Assembly: GCF_014645615.1 (NCBI RefSeq)
Contig: NZ_BMMB01000004.1
Location: 62,001 to 126,000, forward strand
Length of the DNA: 64,000 bases
Source: Paenibacillus hunanensis
GTDB taxonomy: Bacteria > Bacillota > Bacilli > Paenibacillales > Paenibacillaceae
Direction: 5' to 3'
A program made the translations under genes and the position numbers. Below, one piece after another: positions 37,571-47,319 of the stretch; the first letter of the stretch is position 1, and every line of letters starts with the position of its first letter. Below the pieces are notes generated by a model. The model made no database searches. It had not been told where the DNA came from and saw only the letters and a list, made by a program, of their open reading frames with translations.

Positions 37571-38911
37571 ATGAAACGCCAGCTGCAATCCATCATGCAT
37601 GACCGCATTCAACGCTTGACCCAACTGGATGATCGCCGATTGATGCGCCAGCTGGTCAATGACTTTTTGATTGATATGGTTGACTATCAGGAGCAAATGC
37701 TGAGCCGCTTGGAGCAGCGCGTTCTGGATGAGAGCCGTACCGTCAGCGATCGGTACGACATTTATGGCACCATTTGCCGCCAGGAGGACTGGGATAGCGC
37801 GCGTACCTTTCTATATCCGGTGTTGCCAGAGGATGTAGAACAGCAGCATTTGAATATCCGAGAGCTGCTAGCAGTTGGTATGGTAGAAGGAGAGACGACC
37901 GGAACATCTGCTCAGCGACTTTGCCGATTATTTCTCGAAATGGATACGGCACAGGTACAGCAGCTGGCACATAGCGGACGTACATTTCGTGCTGTAGTGA
38001 CAACCGATATCGGGCAATATGAGGTGCATACGATGCTGCGTCCCTCCTGGGAGTATACGGCTTGTTTGGAGCATCTGTATGCGAGCTTCCAGTTAAGTGG
38101 ATTGAGCTGGAAAACGGTCTATCATCCCTATCTGTACAAATTCGTTGATGTGCTGTTGCAACGCTGGGAAGTGCAGCCAACGCCTGAGGAGCAGATTTTA
38201 TCGATCACCGTAGATATGGAAGAATTTCAGGCATATCAGCGACCTGGCTGGATTCCGGTATGGAATGTACAGCAGCTACGCATCAAGAGTACAGGCTTTC
38301 CGACTCCTGCGCTGGATCGCATTCATTATGAGCATTTAATTCATGTGCAACGATACGGCACAGAGCATGGTTATGTCGTGGATGCGTCTGCCGAGGATGT
38401 TCGCTATATTAAGCGTGGTATACAGGATATAACGATCGTGTCGACCGAGGAACGATCTGGCTTCTGGCAAATCCTGCAAATTCACCGTCCCGATCAAGGA
38501 CATGAGGTGTATCGTCCTTATCCGCTACTGAATAACGCGTATGCCGATCGATTTGCCCATCATCATGGTGAGCGTCAGTCCTTACCAATACGCACACGTG
38601 GAGAAATGGAACGACTTGTTCATATGTTAGCGGACGTTCATGGTGTGGAGCTGATCGATGTACAGATAGGCGATAGTGGGCATAGGCATACAGCCGTACC
38701 GCCTCAGCCAGAATATAGTGCATTGGATCTGAACGAGTTTCTTGGCGACAATATCCGCCCAGATGCTCACCGTCCACTGCTGACTCTATCCTTTCAACAG
38801 CAGTCAGCTAGAGCATTGCCGTCCTTTTTACAGGAGGATCAGCTGCAATATCTTAGCGCTGAGCTGCAACGACGCTTGCCTGAATATCGATGCAAAGGGG
38901 TGTGGGCATGA
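37571..38911 (+). CDS. Conserved injection-locus protein, candidate baseplate subunit (446 aa)
   Basis: A 446-aa soluble protein not recognised by family. The N-terminus is helical (residues ~1-60, with LMRQLVNDFLIDMVDYQEQ); the middle contains beta-rich segments (FRAVVTTDIGQYEV, WIPVWNVQQLRIKSTG). The last ~70 residues are followed by overlap with the next gene. Size and position after the tube and regulatory genes fit a TssF-like or other baseplate role, but this is inference. ATG 37571 follows AAAGGAG; the longer frame from 37370 is made only of repeat sequence. Confidence 0.5.
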   Translation: MKRQLQSIMHDRIQRLTQLDDRRLMRQLVNDFLIDMVDYQEQMLSRLEQRVLDESRTVSDRYDIYGTICRQEDWDSARTFLYPVLPEDVEQQHLNIRELLAVGMVEGETTGTSAQRLCRLFLEMDTAQVQQLAHSGRTFRAVVTTDIGQYEVHTMLRPSWEYTACLEHLYASFQLSGLSWKTVYHPYLYKFVDVLLQRWEVQPTPEEQILSITVDMEEFQAYQRPGWIPVWNVQQLRIKSTGFPTPALDRIHYEHLIHVQRYGTEHGYVVDASAEDVRYIKRGIQDITIVSTEERSGFWQILQIHRPDQGHEVYRPYPLLNNAYADRFAHHHGERQSLPIRTRGEMERLVHMLADVHGVELIDVQIGDSGHRHTAVPPQPEYSALDLNEFLGDNIRPDAHRPLLTLSFQQQSARALPSFLQEDQLQYLSAELQRRLPEYRCKGVWA

Positions 38912-39597
38912 ATTATATTTGGGATTTGCTCATCCATGCGGAGGAGCAGGGGATTCCAGCGTCGTCGATTACGTTTGTTCCAGCGCAGAGCTATTCGCCT
39001 TATATGGAGCTCAGTCTCAATGAATTGAATGCGACCGAGGTTGGACAGCAGGTCGAGCTGAATCCGTATTATCGGTTTGAGTCGCTGTTCAAAAACTGGT
39101 TTCATCCTGATCTGCAAGAAGATGAAGAGATGCGTACCGTGCTGTTTGATATGATCATCCATTTTCTAGCACAGATCGATCGATATGAAGGCATGACAAG
39201 GCGAGAGTATGAAATTCGCTTTGTGCTACGTGATCTGGAACAGGGCGTATTCGGACATGAAGCCGCACAGTATATAGGCATGCTGAATCGGGATGAACAG
39301 GAACAGCTAGGTGAGCAATTGCTGCGGCTATATGAAACAGGTGAACCGATTGCGCTGCTGCGACAGCTACTGCGGCGCTGGTTTCCACGCTCGCTTATCT
39401 ATGTCAATCGAGATGAGCGACAGGAGATGCTGGTCTATCTCGGTCAACCGGATCATGAGAGCAATCGTGCCAAGGTGAATATACTGCTGTTGCTGTTTGT
39501 ACCGATTCCGTTTGAAGTACGCATGTACTGGGCTCATCACTTTGGGCTCGTAGGTACAGATGAGACGATGAAGATCGATAGTATTGCTCTGTATTAA
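38908..39597 (+). CDS. Conserved injection-locus protein, candidate baseplate subunit (229 aa)
   Basis: A 229-aa protein starting at the ATG overlapping the previous stop (ATGA), so the two are translationally coupled and probably partners. It has helical and acidic stretches and ends with FVPIPFEVRMYWAHHFG, loosely like the C-terminal segment of phage tail proteins of the gpI/wedge type. No transmembrane helix. A baseplate role is an inference from coupling and pattern. Confidence 0.45.
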   Translation: MNYIWDLLIHAEEQGIPASSITFVPAQSYSPYMELSLNELNATEVGQQVELNPYYRFESLFKNWFHPDLQEDEEMRTVLFDMIIHFLAQIDRYEGMTRREYEIRFVLRDLEQGVFGHEAAQYIGMLNRDEQEQLGEQLLRLYETGEPIALLRQLLRRWFPRSLIYVNRDERQEMLVYLGQPDHESNRAKVNILLLLFVPIPFEVRMYWAHHFGLVGTDETMKIDSIALY

Positions 39598-39660
39598 TAT
39601 CACATCACGATGCCACTGCAAGGAGTAGAGGCATACAGACAACGAAAGGATGATCGCACA

Positions 39661-42348
39661 ATGAGCAAAATGTATTCATATCGGCTGCACAATCATCCAT
39701 TGGAGCGTCAGAGCAGCAAGGGGCAAGCCCGTTTCACCCGAGACGAGCTGGAGGAAATGACCACCTTTGAGCTGCGTAATATTTGTTATAAGGAGCGTCT
39801 GGTTGAAGGGATTGCCGGTACGCTGGATCGTGAAGAATTAATTCGTACTATTCTTAAATTCCGTGGTATGCAGCATACGCTACGTATTGAGCATTATCGC
39901 AAAGGCGGCTTTGAACGCATCGTATCGGTGTTAGGACGTTATCTAAATGCGCAAAAGCCCGATCATGGCAGCATTCGCGTACCCGCACGGATTGTGCTGT
40001 ATCAGGGCATTCGACTGGGCTTGCTCGACAACTATGTGATTGAAGCTGGGCCGGGTCTGGGTGAGAATGTGCTGCTTGTGAACGATAATGGGGAGCTATG
40101 CGGTATTTTAAATGTAAAAGGGCAGGAAGATGAGCCGGGCAAATACTTGCTCACCGCACCGAGTCACTGGGAATATCGGATGACAGCGAACCAGAATTAT
40201 AGCCTGTATTTTACTCGTAGACAGGATTCGGATTATCTGTACCATGCGTATTACAGCGATCGTCCGCTTATTCCGGCTAATCTACATTATTATCGTGTAC
40301 CTGTGGCCGAGCTGGAAATCCGTATACCTGAGCCAACGGATACCGTGCTGGCAATCGACTTTGGTACATCGAACACGACAGCAGGCGCTTATCTGGGGAG
40401 CGGCTATGGACAGGCATTACAGCCAGAAGATCATGGGCTCCGCAATCAGGATCGTTTATTTGGACAAAATACTCCGTATCGCAAACGTGATGAAATTAAC
40501 TATGTCGTATTCCCAAATGTGACCGATAAGCAGGAGCAATGGCTGGAGCTACTGCCTACACTTGCTGCGGCAGCGGATTGTGCAGATGCCGACAATGTAC
40601 GCATGGTGTACGGCTATGATGCACTTGCTTATATTCAGCGCAATGGACATAACAGCCGGGCGACGGTATTTCGTGGTATGAAGCGCTGGGTGAACGATTA
40701 CGAGCGTACCGAAGAGCTGATGGATGCGGCGGGCAATACGGCGTATTTGAGCCGTGGTGATATTTTGAAGGGATACATGTCGTATGTGGTAGAAACGGCA
40801 GAGCAGCAGTTCAAATGCCGATTTACTCATCTGCACATTTCCAGTCCGGTCAAGCTGAAAACCCAGTTCCTGGATATGTTCACGCGTATGCTGCCCGAGT
40901 ACAAGATCGAAACCGAGGACGCGCTGGATGAAGGCATGTCGGTGCTATACAACACGATTGCCGATCAGATTGATAAAGGAACGTATGTAGACGGCGAGGA
41001 ATATCAAGCACTCGTGATCGACTGCGGCGGCGGTACAACCGATCTTAGCTCCTGTCGCTTCAGTATTCATGAGGGCCGCATTTCATACGGTCTGGATATT
41101 CACACCAGCTATGAAAATGGTGATACCAACTTCGGCGGTAACAATATTACATATCGCATTATGCAATGGATGAAGATCGTATTTGCCGAATGGTACAGCG
41201 GTCAACAGCGCCGGATCGATATGGATGCACTGATCGATATTCCGGGTGCAGAGCTGTTCCGTTATGTGGATGAGTACGGTATTCGCGCAGTGTATGAGGG
41301 GATGGAAGCACGCTATCTGGAAGCGGAAAAGATTATCCCGACCAAGTACCGTGATTATGAGCAGCGCAGCCGGGACGAATACCAGCGTGTGCGTGGCAAT
41401 TTCTATTTCCTATGGGCGATGGCAGATCAGATGAAGCAGGAGTTTTTCCGTAAAACAGGAATTTTGCGTAGTCGATTCCATGATGATAGTGAGATGACGA
41501 TGGATAGCGATATCAAGATTACACGGGTGGATCGCTGGTTCCTATCTGTAGCGGAGCCAGATGGACGATTACGTAATGAATACCGTCCGCCGGATGTGGT
41601 GTTCAATATCCGTGAGATCAATCAACTAATCAAAGCGGATATTTATGAGATTGTACGCAAGTTTCTGGACGAATTTTATCAGGATGGACGCTTGCAGGAC
41701 TTCTCCATTATTAAATTAACCGGACAATCCTGTCGAATTGACGTGTTCCGTGAAGCATTGAAGGAGTTCGTACCAGGTCGTAGCATCGAATTCCGCCAGA
41801 AAACAAAGGAAAACAGTCAGGTGCCCGATCTGAAGCTTGCCTGTCTGCGTGGTGCAATTCGTTATTTGAACGCCAAAAAGATCGGTATGATCAAGCCTGT
41901 TCTGACTAACGAAACACCAGCAATCCCGTATTCAGTCACCGCCTATACACATACCCGTCAGGAGATGACGCTCATTCGCAGTCTGGAGCGCGGTCAGACC
42001 TTTGGTAATGTATCCAGACCCCAGCATACGACCGAGATTGAGTTTCTCGTCTGGGCAGATGATGGCAGCCTGCGCCACCGCTATGTGTACAAAGGATGGG
42101 CAGATAGCTTCCGTCCGGTTGTATATGAAGAGATTGAAGAGATGTATGGAGCGTATATTATTCAGGATGAGACGGATAGTATCAGCAATGGAGAAACGAA
42201 GTTTTTCGTGTTTGCCGGTGAACAGCGCTGGGGCTTCAACATCGTACCCGTTATGCGCGATAACGAGCAATTGTACGTAGCGGATCGTCAATTTTTCGCT
42301 TTTGAAAATGATCTGTCCGAGCTGGATTTCTTCGATGGTACGAAGTAA
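39661..42348 (+). CDS. SAP-like and Hsp70/actin-fold ATPase
   Basis: An 895-aa protein. Residues ~22-60 resemble a SAP-type helix-extension-helix (FTRDELEEMTTFELRNIC). The Hsp70/actin ATPase fold spans ~228-770, with phosphate-1 motif AIDFGTSNTTAG (about 230) and phosphate-2 motif VIDCGGGTTDLS (about 453). A C-terminal ~130-residue beta-rich domain (about 770-895) follows. It is distinct from DnaK in length and order. With the J-domain gene upstream it forms a dedicated chaperone-like pair. ATG 39661 follows GAAAGGATGA. Confidence 0.85.
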   Translation: MSKMYSYRLHNHPLERQSSKGQARFTRDELEEMTTFELRNICYKERLVEGIAGTLDREELIRTILKFRGMQHTLRIEHYRKGGFERIVSVLGRYLNAQKPDHGSIRVPARIVLYQGIRLGLLDNYVIEAGPGLGENVLLVNDNGELCGILNVKGQEDEPGKYLLTAPSHWEYRMTANQNYSLYFTRRQDSDYLYHAYYSDRPLIPANLHYYRVPVAELEIRIPEPTDTVLAIDFGTSNTTAGAYLGSGYGQALQPEDHGLRNQDRLFGQNTPYRKRDEINYVVFPNVTDKQEQWLELLPTLAAAADCADADNVRMVYGYDALAYIQRNGHNSRATVFRGMKRWVNDYERTEELMDAAGNTAYLSRGDILKGYMSYVVETAEQQFKCRFTHLHISSPVKLKTQFLDMFTRMLPEYKIETEDALDEGMSVLYNTIADQIDKGTYVDGEEYQALVIDCGGGTTDLSSCRFSIHEGRISYGLDIHTSYENGDTNFGGNNITYRIMQWMKIVFAEWYSGQQRRIDMDALIDIPGAELFRYVDEYGIRAVYEGMEARYLEAEKIIPTKYRDYEQRSRDEYQRVRGNFYFLWAMADQMKQEFFRKTGILRSRFHDDSEMTMDSDIKITRVDRWFLSVAEPDGRLRNEYRPPDVVFNIREINQLIKADIYEIVRKFLDEFYQDGRLQDFSIIKLTGQSCRIDVFREALKEFVPGRSIEFRQKTKENSQVPDLKLACLRGAIRYLNAKKIGMIKPVLTNETPAIPYSVTAYTHTRQEMTLIRSLERGQTFGNVSRPQHTTEIEFLVWADDGSLRHRYVYKGWADSFRPVVYEEIEEMYGAYIIQDETDSISNGETKFFVFAGEQRWGFNIVPVMRDNEQLYVADRQFFAFENDLSELDFFDGTK

Positions 42349-42485
42349 AGGGAACTTGATAGAGCCAGGACGTGTAAGCAAACTGTTTTTTTGAGGCAAA
42401 TATCATTCCGAGAAGGCATTCTGAATCTTATCTATTCCAACCCATCTGTTAGATGATTAGAACCGTAACGAAAGGAGGTGGTGCA

Positions 42486-43262
42486 GTGTTTACGTATATT
42501 CAACCTCGCTTTGAAAAGGGACGTGTGCTCAAAACCGAGATGCTAGAGCAGGTGCGTGACTACCCGCGTGTACTGGCGAATATCGAATATGACGAATACA
42601 GTGATGGCATTCTGAGCGGTGCCCATGTGACCGTTGATCCGGCAGAGCTGATTGTCGCTCCAGGTCTGGTTAAGTTCCGTGGTCACCTGTATATGCTGGA
42701 GCAGTCGCAACGATTGTTTTATGAAGCGACTGAAAACGAGCAGATTTTGCGTATTCGCTTTGAAGATAATGGATCGGATCGTGATTTTGAACGATTGGCA
42801 GGTATGCTTATTCTGGATGAGCAGCAGCCCTCAGCAAATGAATTGGAATTGGGACGATTTAAATTAAAGCAGGGCGCTGTGCTGCGTTCAGATTATATCG
42901 ACTTTGCCGATATGGTGACCGAATTTAATACGTGGAATCCCGTATCTGCCTGTTATGCAGGCATTGGGCAGTGCACGCTACGACCGGAAGTGATACATCG
43001 CTTTGCACGCGAGCTATTGCAGACGGGTACACAGGAGGCTGCGGATTATGCCTTTGCTTTTATGGCGTTAAATACACAGCGTGTGGAACGTACTGTGCTG
43101 GAGCACTATATCGCTGCTCGCAATCAGACCGAACTGGTTAGTGGTAGCAATATGAAGCTGCACCGCCAGTTGACCGTTATTTTGCAGGACGCTGCGCGCG
43201 GTAAAAGAAGCTCGTCACGCTGGGGGAATCGCAGCCCAGGTGGACGTATGATTGTCGATTGA
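42486..43262 (+). CDS. Conserved injection-locus protein, candidate baseplate or fibre-like subunit
   Basis: A 258-aa protein of unknown family. The first ~150 residues are beta-rich, with GAHVTVDPAELIVAPGLVKF and FRGHLYMLE, a pattern like the N-terminal attachment domains of phage fibre or TssK-type proteins. The C-terminal ~100 residues are helical and end in a basic, Ser/Gly-rich tail. The start is GTG 42486 directly after AAAGGAGGTGG. Structural role is an inference. Confidence 0.45.
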   Translation: MFTYIQPRFEKGRVLKTEMLEQVRDYPRVLANIEYDEYSDGILSGAHVTVDPAELIVAPGLVKFRGHLYMLEQSQRLFYEATENEQILRIRFEDNGSDRDFERLAGMLILDEQQPSANELELGRFKLKQGAVLRSDYIDFADMVTEFNTWNPVSACYAGIGQCTLRPEVIHRFARELLQTGTQEAADYAFAFMALNTQRVERTVLEHYIAARNQTELVSGSNMKLHRQLTVILQDAARGKRSSSRWGNRSPGGRMIVD

Positions 43263-43303
43263 TCACAATGCAGCCTGGCTGACAAGACAAGGAGGAATCA
43301 CCG

Positions 43304-43900
43304 ATGCCATTTGAAGATGAGAAGATCGCTGCTGTGTTAAATGAATGGGAAGAGCAACAGCGGAATCATAATATTCTGAACGGACCGGTTGAAGCGGAGG
43401 GAAGGGAGTACACGTTTGCTCTGCGTTCCTTTTTTAATAACCGACTGCATATGTATGTGCCGGAGTCGTTTCAGCTTATGTCCAAATCGATGCAAAAAGC
43501 TAAATACCCGTATGAGGATCGTCCAGCCGTTATCCTGACCAATGGACGTTGCGAGGTGGATCTTACATTCCAGCATGTAGATCAGCCGCTACAGGATGAC
43601 TGGATTCCTGAGCTGGTGGATGGCATGAAGCAGATGATCCGTAATATACAGCCGACGAATGTATTTTATGAGCAAAAGATCGAGCAGGTGAATGGTAAAC
43701 GCATCGGCTACTTTGACTTTAAAAGCCCGGCACTTGATCAGCCTGCGTATCGACTGATGTTTTATCTAGAGCTGGATGGCGAAACGATCATCGGCGGCTT
43801 TAGCTGTCCATACAAAAGTTATGCGGAATGGCGACCACTTATCCTGCAAATGCTGCAAACCATCTATACGACCACACCGGAAGGGGGAGCATCGCAATGA
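43304..43900 (+). CDS. DUF1795 (DcrB/EagR-like) adaptor protein
   Basis: A 198-aa protein with the DUF1795 pattern (LHMYVPESFQLM at about 47, GKRIGYFDFKSPA, and a C-terminal AEWRPLILQMLQTI helix). It has no signal peptide, so it is cytoplasmic, unlike DcrB lipoproteins. In type VI systems EagR/DUF1795 proteins load effectors with hydrophobic segments onto VgrG or PAAR tips; the toxin-tipped spike downstream has such a hydrophobic region. Its stop overlaps the next start (ATGA). Confidence 0.7.
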   Translation: MPFEDEKIAAVLNEWEEQQRNHNILNGPVEAEGREYTFALRSFFNNRLHMYVPESFQLMSKSMQKAKYPYEDRPAVILTNGRCEVDLTFQHVDQPLQDDWIPELVDGMKQMIRNIQPTNVFYEQKIEQVNGKRIGYFDFKSPALDQPAYRLMFYLELDGETIIGGFSCPYKSYAEWRPLILQMLQTIYTTTPEGGASQ

Positions 43901-45393
43901 GCTTTATGCCAACTTCTTCATCTAGATCGAAATGGCCTGACCTATCTAATGGCGAACTGCCGATGCTGTTCCCAGATATTTTCAGTATTGGTGATCTGGA
44001 TGTGCAGCCGTATCAGTTTGAGCGTATTCTTGATCTCAAGATCGTGAAAAATCTGAATGAGCATGTGACCTTTACGCTTAGCGGTATCGTACCGGAGGAA
44101 TTAATGGATCAGTATGTGGAGCATGCTGACGAGAATGAGCAGATTGAGGTATTTATTACGAATCTGCTGGAGGATGTATATAGCGAGCGAGAGCGCTTAT
44201 TTCAAGGAACCGTCACCAATATATCGATCAAGGCTGTGCATGGAGTACGTGAGCTACACATCGAAGCACAGAGTCTGACCTCCAAAATGGATATCGAGAA
44301 AAAACAGCGTTCTTTTCAAAAAACCGAAGATACATATCGCGATCTATTCAACCATATCGCCTCCGGCTATGCCGAAGCCAAGGTGCTGGATGAGGCATCC
44401 AATGGTCAGTATCTGGGCGAGCTATTCGTACAGAATAAAGAAACGGACTGGGAATTTCTCAAGCGCCTTGCCTCACGGCTACATGCACCTCTGATTCCGA
44501 TGTCCACGCAGCCGGGACTGAAGCTGATGATTGGTGTACCGGAAGGCGATACGCCCATTACCCTGAACGAATACAATTACACGGTCAAAAAAGACCTGAT
44601 GGAGCATAAGCTCAAAGCGAATAACGATATTCCCGACGATCTGGAAGAATCGAGCATTAGCTACGAGGTGAGCAGCTACGAATTATTAGAGCTCGGCACA
44701 CCCGTTCAGTTTCTAAATAAAGTACTGTATATTGCATCTGCTGAGATTGGTATTGACGATGAGGTGCTGATGGGACGCTATATTTTAAGGGATCGCCCAA
44801 GCTTCCGCAACCGAATCATCTGGCCATACGATCTATCCGGTTCGTCGTTGTTTGGCAAAGTGATCGATATTATGAAGGATCAGGTTAAGATCAAGCTGGA
44901 TATCGATCAGGGCTCTGAAGACAGCGGCGCGATGTGGTTTCCATATTCGACTGTGTATTCCTCACCGGATGGCAGCGGCTGGTATGCGATGCCAGAGGTG
45001 AACGATCAGATACGACTCTATTTTCCGAATGAACGGGAGCAGCATGCTTTTGTAGCCAGCTCCGTCGATCTCAAATCGTCCGATCCAGTTAAGCGTAGCG
45101 ATCCCGCAGTCAAAAGTATCAGTACCAAATACGGCAAACAGATTGTGTTCCGTCCAGGTGCCGTGGAGATTATTGCGAACGGCGAATTGCTGATGCGTAT
45201 GACCGATGACGGCGGCGTAGAGATTAACAGCAACAAGAAGATCATTATGACCGCGGATGAAGATATCGAGATCACGGGTAAAACGAAAATTATGATCGAG
45301 GGCAAGGAAGGCGTCGACTTTGTGCAGGGCGGAGCCACTGTCAATATCAAGGATGATGTGCGCCTGACCGGAGGCAAGGTGAATATCGAATGA
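43897..45393 (+). CDS. VgrG/gp27-gp5-like spike protein without toxin tip
   Basis: A 498-aa spike. The gp27-like hub (about residues 30-300) contains DWEFLKRLASRLHAP, a signature of phage late-control/VgrG proteins. A gp5-like OB domain (about 318-378; GKVIDIMKDQVKIKLDID) follows, then a C-terminal beta-strand needle (about 420-498) rich in short repeats such as DEDIEITGKTKIMIEG. It lacks an effector extension. The ATG overlapping the DUF1795 stop is preferred over an upstream ATG at 43828 inside that gene. The following gene overlaps its stop. Confidence 0.82.
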   Translation: MSFMPTSSSRSKWPDLSNGELPMLFPDIFSIGDLDVQPYQFERILDLKIVKNLNEHVTFTLSGIVPEELMDQYVEHADENEQIEVFITNLLEDVYSERERLFQGTVTNISIKAVHGVRELHIEAQSLTSKMDIEKKQRSFQKTEDTYRDLFNHIASGYAEAKVLDEASNGQYLGELFVQNKETDWEFLKRLASRLHAPLIPMSTQPGLKLMIGVPEGDTPITLNEYNYTVKKDLMEHKLKANNDIPDDLEESSISYEVSSYELLELGTPVQFLNKVLYIASAEIGIDDEVLMGRYILRDRPSFRNRIIWPYDLSGSSLFGKVIDIMKDQVKIKLDIDQGSEDSGAMWFPYSTVYSSPDGSGWYAMPEVNDQIRLYFPNEREQHAFVASSVDLKSSDPVKRSDPAVKSISTKYGKQIVFRPGAVEIIANGELLMRMTDDGGVEINSNKKIIMTADEDIEITGKTKIMIEGKEGVDFVQGGATVNIKDDVRLTGGKVNIE

Positions 45394-46013
45394 GATTGCC
45401 GACCCGAGATGAAGCGATGCAGGAGTTTCTAGAGCAGCATGTATTAAGTGGCTGGCTGGATGATGTGCCGCTCATTGAAAATAATTGTACCCAGCACGAG
45501 CAGCGGTTAATCGATACACTGATGTCCGCATTGGAGCAGTCCTGTAATGAAGCAAGTCGTTTACAGGCGACTGGTGAAAAAGGGCCTGTGCGTCATATTT
45601 ATATTTCTCTGCTACGCACATCGCTGCTAGACAATCGGGCGCAGTACCGAATCGACTGTCATGATCAACGCTGGTTTTTGGATGACACCGATAGCACCGC
45701 TTATTGGGATGCTGGATTGATATTCGATCCGCTTTTCCAACGGATGCAGCAGCTCAAGGAGCAACGCAAAGCATACGGTCGCCGCATCACGGTAATGGAT
45801 ATTGAGAAAATCATGCAGCTAGAAGCAATCAAATATCATACGCTTACCATGCATATCGTGCAGGCACTGCTGCCTTATTGGCTGGAGCATCCGACATGGC
45901 TTGCATTGAACAAAACGCCTGACTGCTCCATCTACGCTGGAGAGTTTCATGACGAGTGCGAGTTGCTGCATCAGGAGGGCGTAGAGCAATCGGAAGTAAG
46001 CCAGCTCGATTGA
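45390..46013 (+). CDS. Uncharacterised protein coupled to the spike gene
   Basis: A 207-aa acidic, mostly helical protein with no recognised domain, no signal peptide and no membrane helix. It begins at an ATG overlapping the spike stop, implying coupled translation and probably a structural or chaperone partnership with the spike. The C-terminal end is Glu/Ser-rich. Confidence 0.55.
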   Translation: MRLPTRDEAMQEFLEQHVLSGWLDDVPLIENNCTQHEQRLIDTLMSALEQSCNEASRLQATGEKGPVRHIYISLLRTSLLDNRAQYRIDCHDQRWFLDDTDSTAYWDAGLIFDPLFQRMQQLKEQRKAYGRRITVMDIEKIMQLEAIKYHTLTMHIVQALLPYWLEHPTWLALNKTPDCSIYAGEFHDECELLHQEGVEQSEVSQLD

Positions 46014-46143
46014 GCTTTGTGGTAAGCAAAGCATAGCTGGATGGCTGATAGACATTATTTTGAGCGCTGCTCAGATCAAAGGGATCAACAATACTTCTGC
46101 GTCAGCTCGTAGGTTATAGACGTGAGAAAGGTGAGAAGCTACG

Positions 46144-46710
46144 ATGGACTATTTTCTGCTTACACAGGATTGGCGCTATACGGATATTCCTCAGCTCGAG
46201 CCGCTTAGCCGCCAGTTACCTGCTCTCAAGCCTGAGTTTATACAGCCTGGCGATTTGCAGCAGCCACTTGGTTTGTATATGCAAAGCCATGAGGATAGTG
46301 AATATCTTGATTATTTAGATGAAGCTCTGCCATTAGTCTCCGCTCGTATGATGAAGCTGTGGAGCATGTACGAGCCGCATATGAGCTTCCATCCAGTCGT
46401 ACTGATGAATCCAGAGCTGTCGCTACAGATGACGTATCATCTAGCATTTCCTGCTGCGGTCAACATTCTGCACGAGGATAGCGAATGGAATGCCGATCGC
46501 ACCCTGCTCCAGCATATTGTACTGGATCGTAGCCGCTTGCCACGACGTAAAATTTTCAAAATCGGCGAAAGCGCCAAACCGCAGCTCGTTATTCGTCTCG
46601 ATGTTGCTGAAAGCATACTTCGACGCGACATGACTGGCATTACACTACAAAAGCTCGAAGTTGCAGCACCTCGAACGATATATCGAGCTGTACAGCCATT
46701 TGTAGAATAA
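46144..46710 (+). CDS. Uncharacterised protein, Imm11/DUF1629-like pattern
   Basis: A 188-aa protein opening MDYFLLTQDWRYTDIP. The layout, with a short N-terminal segment and a C-terminal stretch IFKIGESAKPQLVIRLDVAES followed by TGITLQKLE, recalls the Imm11/DUF1629 fold also present in the SUFU-fused proteins at 52095 and 57268. Family assignment is tentative. It lies between the spike genes rather than after a toxin, so it may be a structural member or an older immunity protein. Confidence 0.5.
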   Translation: MDYFLLTQDWRYTDIPQLEPLSRQLPALKPEFIQPGDLQQPLGLYMQSHEDSEYLDYLDEALPLVSARMMKLWSMYEPHMSFHPVVLMNPELSLQMTYHLAFPAAVNILHEDSEWNADRTLLQHIVLDRSRLPRRKIFKIGESAKPQLVIRLDVAESILRRDMTGITLQKLEVAAPRTIYRAVQPFVE

Positions 46711-46935
46711 ACTCGTCAAATCATCTAATTTCAATTCAACTTTTCCATGGTGGCGTTTGTCATCTTTTTATTCAATAGTCGATAGGCAAGCGCTCAACGA
46801 TCCATATGCAAATATGGATTAGATCCCAAGCCTTTGTATTAGATCATTGCCTGCCTGTAGAGATAAGCACATGAATCGATCCAGGCTCTTCATCAGCCGA
46901 TCAACCCGATGCTACACACAAAGGAGGAACAGTAG

Positions 46936-47319
46936 ATGTCGGATGAATACTATGTCGTACGCGGCGCATCTATGCGGTGCAGCTGCGGTTCCCATAAGCG
47001 TAAAATCAATCTACCCGCCAGTCATGGTGCTTTTGTCAAAACAAAGCCGATGATGAACGAGGACGATTACAAGTCCGTTAATGTACCTAGCTTTGGCGTA
47101 TGCAGCAGTTCAGCCAATCCCAGCTCAGCCAAGGTGTATTTAGTAGGGGAGAACGGCGGGCAGGTAGAGGGCAAGCCATGTAAGCCGATGCTCATGCAGC
47201 CGTGGATGAATACGATGAAGAAGACGCGTGTAGAGAACAAGCCTGCTTTGACCACATCGTCCTGTCATATGTGCATGTATAAAGGAAGCATTACGTTTGA
47301 ATCAAGCGGGCAGGAGTAA
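46936..47319 (+). CDS. DUF4280 PAAR-like spike-tip protein
   Basis: A 127-aa Cys-rich protein matching DUF4280: an early RCSCGS, NVPSFGVCSS, a GKPCKPML-PW segment, and a final SSCHMCMYKGSITF. DUF4280 proteins are PAAR-like caps found beside VgrG and eCIS spikes. The Cys pairs may bind a metal. It follows AAAGGAGGAACAGTAG and stands directly before the toxin-tipped spike. Confidence 0.85.
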   Translation: MSDEYYVVRGASMRCSCGSHKRKINLPASHGAFVKTKPMMNEDDYKSVNVPSFGVCSSSANPSSAKVYLVGENGGQVEGKPCKPMLMQPWMNTMKKTRVENKPALTTSSCHMCMYKGSITFESSGQE

